64,000 nt of DNA from SXOA01 sp051004015 (GTDB lineage Bacteria; Planctomycetota; Planctomycetia; Pirellulales; Pirellulaceae), in assembly GCA_051004015.1 (NCBI GenBank), contig JBPCKT010000135.1, forward strand, positions 9,275 to 73,274, given 5' to 3'. A model generated the notes under the pieces. The model saw only the letters and a list, made by a program, of their open reading frames with translations. It did no database searches and was not told the DNA's origin. Below, piece by piece: positions 25,471-35,031 of the stretch; position 1 is the stretch's first letter; each line of letters begins with the position of its first letter. Made by a program: the position numbers and the translations under genes.

Positions 25471-26663
25471 GCCGCTTGCTGGGCCGGCTCAGTTTCGACC
25501 GGGGCTTCCGGTGGGTGATGGGTTCGCGGCTCGGCTTCGCCCAAGATCACGCCCAGCGGTTTGGTGACGTCAAACTGGTCACAGATGATTTTGGCGACGG
25601 CCAGGAGCGGCGCCGCCATCAAGCCGCCGGCGATTCCCCACAGCCAGCCCCAGAAGAGCACGGACAAAATGACGGCCAGCGGCGAAAGCTGCAGCCGTTT
25701 GCTGAGCGTCATGGGCGTGACGAAATAGCTCTCGATAAACGTAATCACGGCGAAGCAGCCGGCGACCAGGCCTCCCCAAGCCAGAGATTCGTGCGTCACC
25801 GATCCGACGAAGAACAGCACGATCATGCAGACAAATGCCCCGACATGGGGGACGTAGTTGAGCAGCGTTGCCATCACACCCCACAGGATCGGGTTGGGTA
25901 GGCGCAATGCCCACATGGTCAAAGCCGTGACCACCCCCAGGCCGATGTTAATGATGGTCACCGTGAGCAAGTAACGACTGACGCCGACTTCGACATTTTG
26001 CACAAGTTGCACGATGTTCTTCTTTTCATAGAACAGCTCGCGGGATTCCACCGCTTGCTTCAGCAGCACGTCGGACAGGGCCAGCAGAAAGAACGCGACC
26101 ACCAGCACGATGATCGACGACGCAACGACGTGACCACTGAAGCCGAGCACCGTGATGGTCAGCTCTGGATTGGAGACTTCCACGGGGACGGTCTTGGGAC
26201 CGTCGTCCGACTTGGTGAGATCCTCGACGGCGTCCTTGGTCTTCTGAAAATCCCCCATAGGACCGGAATTGGAGCGAAGCATTGTCCGGACGCGGACCAC
26301 CGTCTCCGGGGCATACACCAGCCACTCCTGCGCTTGGCCGGCCAGTTTGTATGCCCCGAATGCGAGGAGGGCTGAAACGCCTGTAATCAGGATGGCGGCG
26401 GACGCAAAGTCCGGCAGATGCAGCTTTCCCATCCGCCGGAGCAGTGGCCGCAGCAACAGTGCAAGCAACACCGCCAAGACCAGTGGAATCAGCAAGTCCC
26501 GCGCGAAGTACATCGCCCCGATGACCGCCAGGCCGCAGAGCACGACGATGGGCATGCTGGCCCGCGGACGAGGCGCGAGTTCCACCAATTCCTCAGCCGC
26601 GGGACTGACTCCTGGGCGGACGGTTGCCCTCTTGGGAGTCAACTCTTCAGAGGCGGCTGGCAT
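25467..26663 (-). CDS. AI-2E family transporter (PerM/TqsA type)
   Basis: The 398-residue membrane protein has about eight spans in the order typical of the family: an N-terminal hairpin (about 37-85), a large extracytoplasmic region (about 100-185) and a conserved C-terminal half (LPNPILWGVMATLLNYVPHVGAF; FIESYFVTPMTLSKRLQLSPL; LFWGWLWGIAGGLMAAPLL). The family includes AI-2 exporters and Na+/H+ antiporters, so the substrate is unknown. ATG 26663 is chosen because longer in-frame readings run antisense through the next gene. Its N- and C-terminal tails are hydrophilic. Confidence 0.88.
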   Translation of the reverse strand: MPAASEELTPKRATVRPGVSPAAEELVELAPRPRASMPIVVLCGLAVIGAMYFARDLLIPLVLAVLLALLLRPLLRRMGKLHLPDFASAAILITGVSALLAFGAYKLAGQAQEWLVYAPETVVRVRTMLRSNSGPMGDFQKTKDAVEDLTKSDDGPKTVPVEVSNPELTITVLGFSGHVVASSIIVLVVAFFLLALSDVLLKQAVESRELFYEKKNIVQLVQNVEVGVSRYLLTVTIINIGLGVVTALTMWALRLPNPILWGVMATLLNYVPHVGAFVCMIVLFFVGSVTHESLAWGGLVAGCFAVITFIESYFVTPMTLSKRLQLSPLAVILSVLFWGWLWGIAGGLMAAPLLAVAKIICDQFDVTKPLGVILGEAEPRTHHPPEAPVETEPAQQAA

Positions 26664-26758
26664 GGTAGTCTCGACTTCGGTCCGTGGTGAAAGCGTCGAA
26701 GCAGGGATACGCAAAGGGCGTACCAAGCATGACCGAGGTGCCGCGAACTGGACATTTC

Positions 26759-26786
26759 TTGACCGCGTAGGAGAGGGCGCTACGAT
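26759..26786 (+). promoter_or_regulatory. Sigma70-like promoter for the exported protein at 26964
   Basis: TTGACC (26759-26764) and TACGAT (26781-26786) are 16 bases apart in the 300-base divergent gap 26664-26963. It would give a leader of about 170 bases ahead of the GAGGAG-led ATG. Nothing else recognisable is in the gap. Confidence 0.4.
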
Positions 26787-26963
26787 GTTCTTACAGCTCT
26801 CGCGGAGCGGTGCGCGGTCCCGGTGGCCGCTAGCCCTTCGCGGAGTTGCCTCGCCCAAGACTCGATGACCGAGCGCGGCATTTCGGCCCAGTTCCCGGGC
26901 CAGCCGTGATTGCCAGCCAGGGACGGCGCGAACGCGCATCATCATCCTGAGGAGTCTGGCAAC

Positions 26964-28022
26964 ATGGACCGTTTGCACGGCCGCCGGAGAGCGGCACTGA
27001 GCCTGGTGTATCTGGCAAGTCTGTTTGTTTTGGCAAACTTTGCGGCCCCGGCCTTCGCTGAGCTGCCGCGGGTGGTGTTCGACATGCCCTACGCGGTGAG
27101 CTGCCGGGATGTGACGCCGCCGGAATTCGCCGCGGCTAATCCGGGCGACAAGCTGATTGAGGTGAAGCTGGGCATCTCGTCCTTGCTGCAAGCGGGGAAG
27201 GAGCAAGACCTGGCCCAGTACTTTATCCGCCTGGAAACTCCGCAGCGGACGATGGAGGTGATCGACTTCCTCCCCAAGTCGGCCCGCGAAAGCCTGCACG
27301 GCGGCAACACGGTGGTGACCAAGAACTCCGAGACGACCCTCTCGCTGGGCATCAACATCACCGGCCATTACCAGGCGTTCACCGGCACGGCCATCACTCC
27401 CGGCATCAGCCAGAAAAACGGCACCTGCGTGAAGGTTGAAATGCTGCCGCCGCTGGAGACGGTGACGGCCAGCGGCACCATCCTCCGCGGCCGCGGGGTA
27501 TACTTCAAGCTGAAATCGTCGCAGCGGAACCTGCTGGAAGGAGAGCGGGACTTCGCTGTGATCGTGCGTGTCCCCAGCGGCTGGCGCGGCGATTACTTGC
27601 ATGTCCGCTGCGAAGCGGAGGGGATCGCTCGCGGCCTCGTCAGCTCGCTGGACCAGCGTCAGCTCTGCGGCCAGCGGGACTTCCTGATTGCCCTTTATCT
27701 GGAAGGAGACGCCGAAGCCCGCCGCGCGGCGGAAGCACTTTCCCAGTCGGAGGTCCATCTCCGCAATGTCGCTCACGTCAAAGCCAAGGAAATCCAGCAG
27801 CGGGCCGCTCCTTCGCTTTCGATGCAACTGGGGCTCTCCTCCGGCCCATCCCCCAGCGCCATCCCGGCCGACTGGCAAGCTCGCCTGCTGTTCAGCCATC
27901 CCTCGCGCGTTTCGATACCCAAAAAGCTGCCGAGGGAAGTGGTGCAGGCAGCGCAGGAGTTTCGAAAGTCGCAGCAATCGCTGTCTCATTTGAGCGGTTG
28001 GGTTGTGACGGCAGCGAACTAA
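26964..28022 (+). CDS. Exported planctomycete protein of unknown function
   Basis: The 352-residue product has a signal peptide (about 1-30, ending NFAAPAFA). ATG 26964 has GAGGAG nine bases upstream. The mature part is beta-rich (VVFDMPYAVSCRDVTPPEF, LIEVKLGISSLLQAG) with several cysteines and a helical C-terminus. I do not recognise a named domain. Its stop overlaps that of the minus-strand DUF1549 gene by four bases. Similar proteins seem common in planctomycetes, but this is from memory and not searched. Confidence 0.7.
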   Translation: MDRLHGRRRAALSLVYLASLFVLANFAAPAFAELPRVVFDMPYAVSCRDVTPPEFAAANPGDKLIEVKLGISSLLQAGKEQDLAQYFIRLETPQRTMEVIDFLPKSARESLHGGNTVVTKNSETTLSLGINITGHYQAFTGTAITPGISQKNGTCVKVEMLPPLETVTASGTILRGRGVYFKLKSSQRNLLEGERDFAVIVRVPSGWRGDYLHVRCEAEGIARGLVSSLDQRQLCGQRDFLIALYLEGDAEARRAAEALSQSEVHLRNVAHVKAKEIQQRAAPSLSMQLGLSSGPSPSAIPADWQARLLFSHPSRVSIPKKLPREVVQAAQEFRKSQQSLSHLSGWVVTAAN

Positions 28023-30796
28023 TCCACAAAGACAAACTCGTTGGACATCAGCAGAGCCTGAATAAATCTTTCCAGCTCCACGGCGGATGGTGCGGGGCCG
28101 AGGAACTCGTCGCCGAGCTTCTGTTCGCTCTCATCCGGCATTCTCTGCAAGAGGACCTGGTAAATCCGTTTGATTCTCCGCGCGTTATCGGGATCCGACG
28201 CGATATCCCCTCGATTGAGCACGCGCTCGCTGATTTGCTTGAGGAACGGACCATTCATCAGATAGAGGGCCTGGGGGGAGACCGTCGTTAAGTCCCGCTG
28301 GGGGCTGCTGGCGTTGGGGCTGGGGAAATCGAAGACGCTGAAGATGCCGGGAAGGTCCTGCCGGTCGATGAAGGAATACATCGTCCGCCGCGGTATGAAG
28401 CTCGCGCCAAGCAGATCTTCCGATTTGCCGCCCAAGCGGGAATCTAACTGTCCAGTGATAGCAACCAATGAATCTCGCGTCGTTTCAAAATCGAGCCGCT
28501 GCCGGTTCATCTTCCAGAGCAGCCGATTCTCCGGGTCAGCCGCTAGTCCTTCCGGCCGGTCAAGACTTTGCTGTTGCCACGTTGCCGAGAGCAGAATCTG
28601 GCGATGAATTTTCTTCAGCGACCAGCCGCTACGGACGATGTCCCTGGCCAGGTAGTCGAGCAGTTCGCCGTGCGATGGCGGGTCGCTCCGCAGGCCGAAG
28701 TCACTGGGAGTGCGAACCAGACCTTCGCCGAAATGCCAGAGCCAGGCCCGATTTACGAGCACCCGCGACGTCAAGGGATTGACGGGATCGACAATCGCCT
28801 TGGCCATCTCCAGCCGCCCGCTCCCCTGCGTGAAGGGCTTCCGGTCCTTGCTGGCCACCGCCACGAACTGCCGCGGAACCGCGTCGCCGGGGCGATACGG
28901 ATTCCCCCGCAGAAAAATCCGCGGCTCATAGGGCTCATCATCCACAAGCACCATCGCTCGCGGCGGCGCAGCCGGCGCGGTCATCAGCCAGGTTTCCACG
29001 TCCTTGAGCAATCCCTGATAGACGCCCTGCGAAGCACGATCGGGCAGCAGCGTCAAAAAGCCCCAGCCAAAAAGGAGCGGGATGTTGGCAGGGACACCGT
29101 CCGCATAAATCTCCTGCCGCAGCTCCTCTTCCGCATTGTCCGCCAGTCGGGCTGGTGGAGGCTCCTTCCTTTCCACCGCTTGCTTGAGTTGCTCCTTCCA
29201 GTTGGCGTCGATTCGCTTGAGAAGCTCGCCGTAAACGATAGCAACATCGTTTAAGGAGGTCAGAGGTTTTTCGGCCAGTTCCTTGAGCACGAGTGGATTG
29301 ACCGCCGTACTCTCTTTTGCAAGCAGCGAGATTACTCCCGGCGATTTCTCGCTGAATTGTTCCACCGGAAGTTCTGCCAGCACGTGCCACGGATGCCACA
29401 CCGGATGCGGCGACGATTTTGACTTCTCCAAGTAGTTCTGCCACCGCACGATCATCGCCGGATTCAGTTCTCCCGGATCGGTCAGGAGCATGAAGTCTTC
29501 CACCGCCGGCTTCTTCCGCGCGGCATCGGCAGCCAGCAAGTATTCAGCGCCTCGCGTCCGGGCGCCGGCAACGATGGTGGCATGTTTTTCCTGCACGAAG
29601 GCATCCAGCTTCTGCTGCCGGCGGGCGAGCTCGAAGGTGAACTTGGGATAATCCTCGCCCTCCGTCGGCGGCGGAGTGAACTCCGGCAACACCAGCGGTT
29701 CACTGCTGCTGCGGAGGATGCCGTAGAGGGAGTAATAGTCGGCTGTCGGAATGGGGTCATATTTGTGATCGTGGCAGCGGGCGCAGGTGACGGTCAGCCC
29801 CATCAGGCCGCGGGTGACGACGTCGATCCGGTCGTCCAGGATGTCATGCACGTTCCCCATGTAGTGCGGGCCGAGCGTGAGAAACCCCATCGCCGTCAGC
29901 GGCCGCTTGTCCTCCCCCATGTCCAGTTGATCGGCCGCCAGTTGCTCCACGATGAAGCGGTCAAAGGGGCGATCCTCGTTCAGCGAACGAATAACGTAGT
30001 CGCGGTAGGTATAGGCCCACGGGTAATTCTTCTCCTCGAAGAAGACGTACCCCTTGTTGTCCGCGTATCGGGCCACGTCGAGCCAGTGCCGGCCCCACCG
30101 CTCCCCATAGCGGGGCGACGCGAGCAGCCGATCGATGAGCCGCGGCCAGGCGTCGGGGGATTGGTCCTGCTCGAACTCCGCGACTTCTTCGTAGGTCGGT
30201 GGAAAGCCGAGCAAATCGAAGTACGCGCGGCGAATGAGGGTTCGCTTATCCGCCTGAGGTGAAAGCGAAAGCTTGGATTCTTGGAGTTTGGCAATGACGA
30301 ATTTATCGAGCGGCCCTTCGCCGCCGGCAACCTCGGGAACCGCCGGCTTCACCACCGGCTGAAACGCCCAGTGCACTTTCCAAGCATCTCCCGCCTTCAC
30401 CGGCACCCCTTCCGGCCATGGCAAACCAAGCTCCACCCAGCGAGTGATCACGGCTACTACCTCCGGCCGCAGCGTGCTATTCGGCGGCATCTGCAAATCC
30501 CCTTCGCGACGGATTGCCTGGACCAGCCTGCTCTCTTTGACGTTGCCGGCTACTGCGGCAGGGCCTTCATCGCCACCTTTCAAAACCCCCTCTCTCGTAT
30601 CGAGCCGGAGCCCCCCTTCTTGCTTCTGCGGTCCATGGCAGGAAAGACAATTGGCGGCCAGCAGAGGGCGAACCTGCCGTTCAAAGAAATCGAGTTGCTC
30701 GGGGGAGAAGCCCTTCGCCGGGTCCGCACCCTGGGCCGTACCCATCACGAAGTGGACTGCAAGAACTAGCACGGCTATGGCTATTCGCTGTCGCAT
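28019..30796 (-). CDS. Planctomycete cytochrome c / DUF1549 / DUF1553 protein
   Basis: The 925-residue exported protein has the three-part layout of the PSCyt1-PSCyt2-PSD1 family. After a signal peptide (about 1-23) comes a haem-binding motif CLSCH (Cys50, Cys53, His54) in a short cytochrome-like domain. DUF1549 follows (LIDRLLASPRYGERWGRHWLD; VTCARCHDHKYDPI, a second CxxCH), then DUF1553 at the C-terminus (LTSRVLVNRAWLWHFG; LMNGPFLKQISERVLNRG). Family members are usually paired with a DUF1501 gene; the nearest is 33468-34727, on the other strand and separated by Uma2 and LRR genes. The function is unknown; a redox step in degradation is a guess. ATG 30796 lies six bases after TAGAAT. Confidence 0.92.
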   Translation of the reverse strand: MRQRIAIAVLVLAVHFVMGTAQGADPAKGFSPEQLDFFERQVRPLLAANCLSCHGPQKQEGGLRLDTREGVLKGGDEGPAAVAGNVKESRLVQAIRREGDLQMPPNSTLRPEVVAVITRWVELGLPWPEGVPVKAGDAWKVHWAFQPVVKPAVPEVAGGEGPLDKFVIAKLQESKLSLSPQADKRTLIRRAYFDLLGFPPTYEEVAEFEQDQSPDAWPRLIDRLLASPRYGERWGRHWLDVARYADNKGYVFFEEKNYPWAYTYRDYVIRSLNEDRPFDRFIVEQLAADQLDMGEDKRPLTAMGFLTLGPHYMGNVHDILDDRIDVVTRGLMGLTVTCARCHDHKYDPIPTADYYSLYGILRSSSEPLVLPEFTPPPTEGEDYPKFTFELARRQQKLDAFVQEKHATIVAGARTRGAEYLLAADAARKKPAVEDFMLLTDPGELNPAMIVRWQNYLEKSKSSPHPVWHPWHVLAELPVEQFSEKSPGVISLLAKESTAVNPLVLKELAEKPLTSLNDVAIVYGELLKRIDANWKEQLKQAVERKEPPPARLADNAEEELRQEIYADGVPANIPLLFGWGFLTLLPDRASQGVYQGLLKDVETWLMTAPAAPPRAMVLVDDEPYEPRIFLRGNPYRPGDAVPRQFVAVASKDRKPFTQGSGRLEMAKAIVDPVNPLTSRVLVNRAWLWHFGEGLVRTPSDFGLRSDPPSHGELLDYLARDIVRSGWSLKKIHRQILLSATWQQQSLDRPEGLAADPENRLLWKMNRQRLDFETTRDSLVAITGQLDSRLGGKSEDLLGASFIPRRTMYSFIDRQDLPGIFSVFDFPSPNASSPQRDLTTVSPQALYLMNGPFLKQISERVLNRGDIASDPDNARRIKRIYQVLLQRMPDESEQKLGDEFLGPAPSAVELERFIQALLMSNEFVFVD

Positions 30797-30808
30797 GGTT
30801 CGATTCTA
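30796..30808 (-). promoter_or_regulatory. -10 hexamer six bases before ATG of DUF1549 gene
   Basis: On the minus strand TAGAAT (30808-30803) is followed by CGAACC and ATG 30796. This predicts a leaderless mRNA. A -35 is weak (CTGAAT 17 bases further up). Confidence 0.45.
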
Positions 30809-30967
30809 CTCGGTCAGGGCGGCTCATTCAGGCCGCAGCCCATAAGGGTTTTGAAAGCCCTTCGATCCCCCCGACGGGACTATTTTTATTCAGGTTTTCA
30901 AGGTCGTTTTTCGCGGACTTACGTCGAGCGGTCTCGTCGCAAGTCGTTATGTATACAATTGTTTCAA

Positions 30968-31014
30968 TGATTCAAGTCGTCCTAAGTCTGATTCATCGCC
31001 TCGTTCTTGATTCA
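30968..31014. promoter_or_regulatory. Three TGATTCA boxes spaced 21 and 19 bases
   Basis: Identical heptamers TGATTCA start at 30968, 30989 and 31008, about two helical turns apart, next to GTATACAATTG (30951-30961). The spacing suggests cooperative binding by one regulator on one face of the DNA. The rest of the 641-base gap 30797-31437 holds a repeat at 31069-31163 and no gene I can support. Confidence 0.45.
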
Positions 31015-31068
31015 TCCGCGGCGGTGTATTCCCCATAAGGTTTTTTTCGCTTCCGTCGAGGCTCTGGA

Positions 31069-31163
31069 TTTAACCGCAGAATACGCGGAGGGGCGCAGAG
31101 AAGAATCTCAGGAACGGCGAGGCATGCCAATGTCCCCTCCGCGCCCCTCTGCGTTCTCGGCGG
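31069..31163. repeat. Imperfect inverted repeat, TTAACCGCAGA family
   Basis: The left arm at 31069-31102 begins TTAACCGCAGAATACGCGGA. The right arm at 31132-31163 is its imperfect complement (about 24 of 32 positions), ending CTCGGCGGT. The arms share the block GAGGGGCGC. It belongs with similar elements at 17815, 47205, 51075 and 61398. Confidence 0.65.
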
Positions 31164-31437
31164 TCATTCCCTACTGCTGCCATTGCCCCGTGCCCCTTAT
31201 CCTGTATGTCCGGATGCATTATACACTATTGTACACTTAGGAAAGGCCGCCGGGTGCGTCCGCTCGCGAAAAAGTCGAAGATTCTTTGTCGGGTTGCGCC
31301 GGGGGAGGCCCAAGGGCGAGGATGCGAAAGAATCGTCCGTTTGAGGCTGATGCGAGAACTGCGAAGTCCACCATGCGAACCACGATGTGGTTTCCAGTGT
31401 AGAATGGATTGGTCCGCCTATTCACCACGGATAAACC

Positions 31438-32043
31438 ATGGAATCCTCCCTGCTTGAGCTCGTGTCAGTTCCACCGGAAGCGGTGCGCCGTTTCACGGTG
31501 GACGAATACCACGCCATGATCCAGGCGGGTATTCTGACGCAGGACGATCCCTATGAGCTCATCGAAGGCTGGCTGGTTCCCAAGATGACACGCAATGCAC
31601 CGCATGACTTGTGCGTTCAAAGACTCCAGCGAATGCTCATGAAGGTCCTGCCCAGTGAGTGGCTATGTTTCGTCCAGTCGGCAGTGACCCTGACCGATGG
31701 CGAGCCGGAGCCGGACATTGCCGTCGTTCGCGGCCCGGACGAGCAGTATGCAACCCGCCATCCGCACGGGCCTGATATCGCGATGGTGGCCGAAGTTGCG
31801 GACAGCAGCCTCGTTCGTGATCGAGACACCAAGTTCCGTTCCTATGCGCGTGCGAATATCCCCGTCTATTGGATCGCCAATATTTCCGCGGATGTGCTGG
31901 AGGTCTATACCCAGCCCGGCGTCGACCAGGACGGAGAGCCGACATACCTGATACGGCACGATTTTCAGCGGACGGACGTTGTCGCCGTCGTTATCGCGGG
32001 CAACCCATTCGCGACGGTCAAGGTGAGTGAGTTGCTGCCGTAA
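31438..32043 (+). CDS. Uma2 family (DUF820) restriction-nuclease-fold protein
   Basis: The 201-residue protein has the Uma2 layout: FTVDEYHAMIQAGIL, then YELIEGWLV with the first acidic residue, PEPDIAVVRG in the core and VAEVADSSLVRDRDTKFRSYARANIPVYWI, with Asp and Lys where a PD-(D/E)xK site is expected. The family is expanded in cyanobacteria and planctomycetes and its role is unsettled. ATG 31438 has no strong ribosome site. An LRR protein gene follows after 20 bases. Confidence 0.85.
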   Translation: MESSLLELVSVPPEAVRRFTVDEYHAMIQAGILTQDDPYELIEGWLVPKMTRNAPHDLCVQRLQRMLMKVLPSEWLCFVQSAVTLTDGEPEPDIAVVRGPDEQYATRHPHGPDIAMVAEVADSSLVRDRDTKFRSYARANIPVYWIANISADVLEVYTQPGVDQDGEPTYLIRHDFQRTDVVAVVIAGNPFATVKVSELLP

Positions 32044-32063
32044 GTAATAACCAACTCCGCACC

Positions 32064-33383
32064 ATGGTCAGCCCCGCAGTGGATTCGCCGCAAACTCCGC
32101 TGCCGCCCGCAGCCCAGCCCCGCCGCCGCTGGTATCAGTTCACGCTGCGGACCGCGGGTGTCTGGATGGTGCTGCTCTGCCTCCTCCTCGGCAGCTTCGC
32201 CTGGTGGCGCGACCGGGCCGAGCGACAGCGGAAGGTGGTGGAGGAGCTGAGGGCGCTGGGGGCGGACGTGCAGTACCGATACTTCTCACTTTGGGAAAAG
32301 CGCAACTTTGACCCATCGAAGGAGTTCTTTCCATGTACGCTCTTGCGACTCTGTTTGGGGGTCGATTTTATCTATGACGTTAGCATTGTCAATTTCACAA
32401 AACCGGCACCAATTCCAATCGCAACGACCCAAGCGGCGATGGAGAGAATCAGGAAGCTTCCACACCTCGAATCTTTGGCGATTGATGGCGATGCTATTCG
32501 AGGGGCAGACCTCGATACGCTTCCGTGCCTCGAGTCGCTCAAGGTGCTCAGCATTTCATCGAGCCGCGCATCCGCAATAAGGGACTATCGAGGAGGGCTT
32601 TTCAAGGATGAGGATCTCATCCCGTTAGAAAAGGCAGGGAATTTGGAAGGGTTGGGCCTTTCTTACCAGCCAATCGGGGACGATGGCATGGCTCATCTCC
32701 GCAATTGCCGGAAGCTGGATATGCTGCTTATCAGCGGAACGAACGTCGGCGATGAAGGACTCAAGTACTTAAGCGAAATGAATGACCTCAGGCAGCTCGA
32801 CATTTGCTACTCCCGAGTTACCGATGGAGGTCTCAAGGCGCTTCGCCATTGCGATTCGCTGGTCGAAATCATGATGGGCGGCAACGAGATAACCGGAGCC
32901 GGATTTGCCGATTTGGGACCAAAACCAAAGCTTCGGTCTCTGATTACTTATTCAATGCCTATCAGCGACAGCGCTTTGCCTCACCTGGCGCTGTTTCCCA
33001 ATCTTGAGCTCCTGATGTTAAACAACACTCACGTTTCCGGCGCGGGACTCTCAAGCCTCAAGGGCCTTCCATCTCTCAAGGCAGTATTGGTCGGCAATTG
33101 CCCTATCACAGATGAAAACATTGCCGACTTTCAAATTCCCGAGGGATGGACGTCCATCACTCTGAGCAGTACTGAAATCACCGACGCCGGAATTCGCCGG
33201 CTGAAATTCCCGGATAGCATCGTTGAAGTGGACCTGTCCGATACGACAATCACCGATGCCACGCTCGATCACCTGGCTCGATTACCTAATCTCATTTCAC
33301 TAGATGTCGCATTCACGTCTGTTACTCCGTCGGGACTCACTCGCTTTCAGCGAAGCCGCCCCAATTGCGAAGTAAAAAAGTAG
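32064..33383 (+). CDS. Membrane-anchored leucine-rich-repeat protein
   Basis: The 439-residue protein has a Pro-rich cytoplasmic start, one transmembrane segment (about 29-48), and then at least ten leucine-rich repeats of 22-25 residues (LESLAIDGDAIRGADLDTLP, LEGLGLSYQPIGDDGMAHLR, LELLMLNNTHVSGAGLSSLK, IVEVDLSDTTITDATLDHLA). The repeats lie outside the cytoplasm if the anchor is as predicted. It should bind another protein; the partner is unknown. Base composition from about 32290 is lower in G+C than the neighbours. It is probably co-transcribed with the Uma2 gene. Confidence 0.82.
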   Translation: MVSPAVDSPQTPLPPAAQPRRRWYQFTLRTAGVWMVLLCLLLGSFAWWRDRAERQRKVVEELRALGADVQYRYFSLWEKRNFDPSKEFFPCTLLRLCLGVDFIYDVSIVNFTKPAPIPIATTQAAMERIRKLPHLESLAIDGDAIRGADLDTLPCLESLKVLSISSSRASAIRDYRGGLFKDEDLIPLEKAGNLEGLGLSYQPIGDDGMAHLRNCRKLDMLLISGTNVGDEGLKYLSEMNDLRQLDICYSRVTDGGLKALRHCDSLVEIMMGGNEITGAGFADLGPKPKLRSLITYSMPISDSALPHLALFPNLELLMLNNTHVSGAGLSSLKGLPSLKAVLVGNCPITDENIADFQIPEGWTSITLSSTEITDAGIRRLKFPDSIVEVDLSDTTITDATLDHLARLPNLISLDVAFTSVTPSGLTRFQRSRPNCEVKK

Positions 33384-33467
33384 ATTCGCCACCTTCGCGC
33401 GCCGTGAAGTGTTAAAATGCGTTACACTCCGCAGGAATATCTTTAGGCGTCCCTCCAATTCCCTCCC

Positions 33468-34727
33468 ATGTTCCCCACCTCCCACCTCTCCCGCCGCGCC
33501 CTCCTCAAGGGCCTGCTGCTGACCGCGGGGGGCTCGGCGGTGATGAATTGGGGGAGCTTGACGGGGCTGCCGGCATTGGCGGAGGAGGTGAAGAGGAAGC
33601 GGAAGCATTGCATTTTGCTGTGGATGAACGGCGGGGCGAGCCAGTTTGAGACGTTTGACATGAAGCCGGGGCGGGAGACGGGAGGCTTGTTCCGGCCGAT
33701 TTCGACGAATGTGGCCGGGACGCAGGTTTGCGAGCTGATGCCCAAGATGTCCCGGATGATGGACAAGATTGCCGTCATTCGCTCGATGCGGACCAGCGAG
33801 GTGGACCATCCTGGCGGCATCTATCTGATGCACACGGGGTATCGGCCGGCGGCGAATGTCCGCTTTCCGGAGTTCGGGGCCATCGTCGCCAAGTACCAGG
33901 GGCAGGAAGGGGCCGACCTGCCGAGCTTCATCCGGGTCTTCACCCAGGCCCACGCCGGCAGCGGGTTTTTGGGGCCGAAGTATCAGCCGTTCGACATCGG
34001 GCCGGAAGGGAGCCTGCCGCCATTTTCCGCCTCGGGGATGGAAGCTCCGCTGGAAGCCCGCCGCCACGAGTTGCGGTCGTTCCTGGAAGATCGCTTCGCC
34101 GCCGAACACAAAGCCTACGTCAGCCGCATGCACCGGGAAGCGTATGAGAGTGCCCGCCGGCTGCAGAGTGCCCGCGAGGTTTTCAAAATCGACCGGGAGT
34201 GGGAACAGGACCGCGACCTGTACGGCGACAGCGAATTCGGCCGCCGTTGCCTGCTGGCCCGCAAGCTGGTGGAGCACGGGGTCTCGTTCATCGAAGTGAG
34301 CCAGAGCAGCTACGACTCGCACGCGGACAACTTCGCCTGGCACAAAGGACTCGTTCCGCCGATGGAGCACGCCTGGGCCGGCCTGCTGACCGATTTGCAG
34401 CGACGGGGGCTCCTCGACGACACGCTCGTCGTTTGGACCGGCGAAATCGGCCGCACGCCGCAAATCAACAACCGGGCCGGGCGGGACCACTACGTCCGCT
34501 CCTGGACCACCGCCCTCGCCGGCTGCGGCATCAAAGGCGGGGCGGTCTACGGGGCCTCCGACGAGGACGGGGCGGAAGTGAAGGACAACCCGGTCACCGA
34601 AGGGGACTTTTTCGCCACCATCTATCATGCCCTGGGCATCGACCCCAAAACGGAAAACTACGCCGGCGTGCGGCCGATACCGTTGGCGCCGTTTGGGTCG
34701 AAGGTGGTGGAGGAGCTGTTTGGGTAG
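33468..34727 (+). CDS. DUF1501 protein with N-terminal twin-arginine motif
   Basis: The 419-residue product starts with a twin-arginine motif (HLSRRALLKGLLLTAGG). The DUF1501 core is clear: HCILLWMNGGASQFETFDMKP, EVDHPGGIYLMHTG, DTLVVWTGEIGRTPQINNRAGRDHY and SDEDGAEVKDNPVTEGDFFATIYHALGID. The family has an alkaline-phosphatase/sulfatase-like fold and accompanies DUF1549 proteins; its reaction is unknown. Here the DUF1549 partner is 2.7 kb away on the other strand. There is no obvious ribosome site before ATG 33468. An 84-base gap precedes it. Confidence 0.92.
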   Translation: MFPTSHLSRRALLKGLLLTAGGSAVMNWGSLTGLPALAEEVKRKRKHCILLWMNGGASQFETFDMKPGRETGGLFRPISTNVAGTQVCELMPKMSRMMDKIAVIRSMRTSEVDHPGGIYLMHTGYRPAANVRFPEFGAIVAKYQGQEGADLPSFIRVFTQAHAGSGFLGPKYQPFDIGPEGSLPPFSASGMEAPLEARRHELRSFLEDRFAAEHKAYVSRMHREAYESARRLQSAREVFKIDREWEQDRDLYGDSEFGRRCLLARKLVEHGVSFIEVSQSSYDSHADNFAWHKGLVPPMEHAWAGLLTDLQRRGLLDDTLVVWTGEIGRTPQINNRAGRDHYVRSWTTALAGCGIKGGAVYGASDEDGAEVKDNPVTEGDFFATIYHALGIDPKTENYAGVRPIPLAPFGSKVVEELFG

Positions 34728-34734
34728 ACCGTGG

Positions 34735-34747
34735 TATAATGAAGAGA
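34735..34747 (+). promoter_or_regulatory. Extended -10 six bases before ATG (predicted leaderless)
   Basis: TGGTATAAT (34732-34740) is a consensus extended -10. GAAGAG follows, then ATG 34747. It sits eight bases after the DUF1501 stop, so the next two genes have their own promoter. Confidence 0.6.
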
Positions 34748-35031
34748 TGCCATTTGCACCCCAGCAAGATTGGACCGCCTTTGCCGTCCAAACAGCCGCA
34801 GAAGAATCGGCCTGGATACGGGGTCTAAAAACGGAGGAGCGTTTCGCCTTGTATGCGGACCTGTTCGGGGTCATTTGGAAGGCGCGACAAAATCGGCTCC
34901 CCGGAGACTGGGATGAACTAGACGAGTGGAGTTGGCAACAAAAGCTTTCCGTCCACCAGCGGTGTGCCAGCGCGTACAGGAAATTGGATGAATTCCAGCA
35001 TGCACGAGCCGCTGCAACAAACACTGTTTGA
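34747..35031 (+). CDS. Small protein overlapping a nucleotidyltransferase gene
   Basis: The 94-residue product is soluble and mostly helical, rich in Trp, Gln and Glu (QQDWTAFAVQTAAEESAWIRG; GDWDELDEWSWQQKLS). I do not recognise the family. ATG 34747 follows TATAAT by six bases. Its last 44 bases overlap the start of the nucleotidyltransferase gene in another frame, the arrangement of a toxin-antitoxin or partner pair. Which member would be which cannot be told from sequence. Confidence 0.6.
   Translation: MPFAPQQDWTAFAVQTAAEESAWIRGLKTEERFALYADLFGVIWKARQNRLPGDWDELDEWSWQQKLSVHQRCASAYRKLDEFQHARAAATNTV

Noticed and set aside
26664..27989. N-terminal extension of the AI-2E transporter frame to 27989
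   Set aside because: The extra 442 codons are antisense to an exported-protein gene with its own GAGGAG start.
30948..30975. Upstream promoter for the DUF1549 gene (TTGAAT-16-TACATA, minus strand)
   Set aside because: A weak match, overlapping a TGATTCA box; the TAGAAT six bases before ATG explains the start better.
31069..31163. Inverted repeat considered as an IS remnant
   Set aside because: No transposase fragment between or around the arms and no target duplication can be seen.
31206..31457. 83-codon frame before the Uma2 gene
   Set aside because: Cys/Arg-rich, no family resemblance and it ends inside the Uma2 start region.
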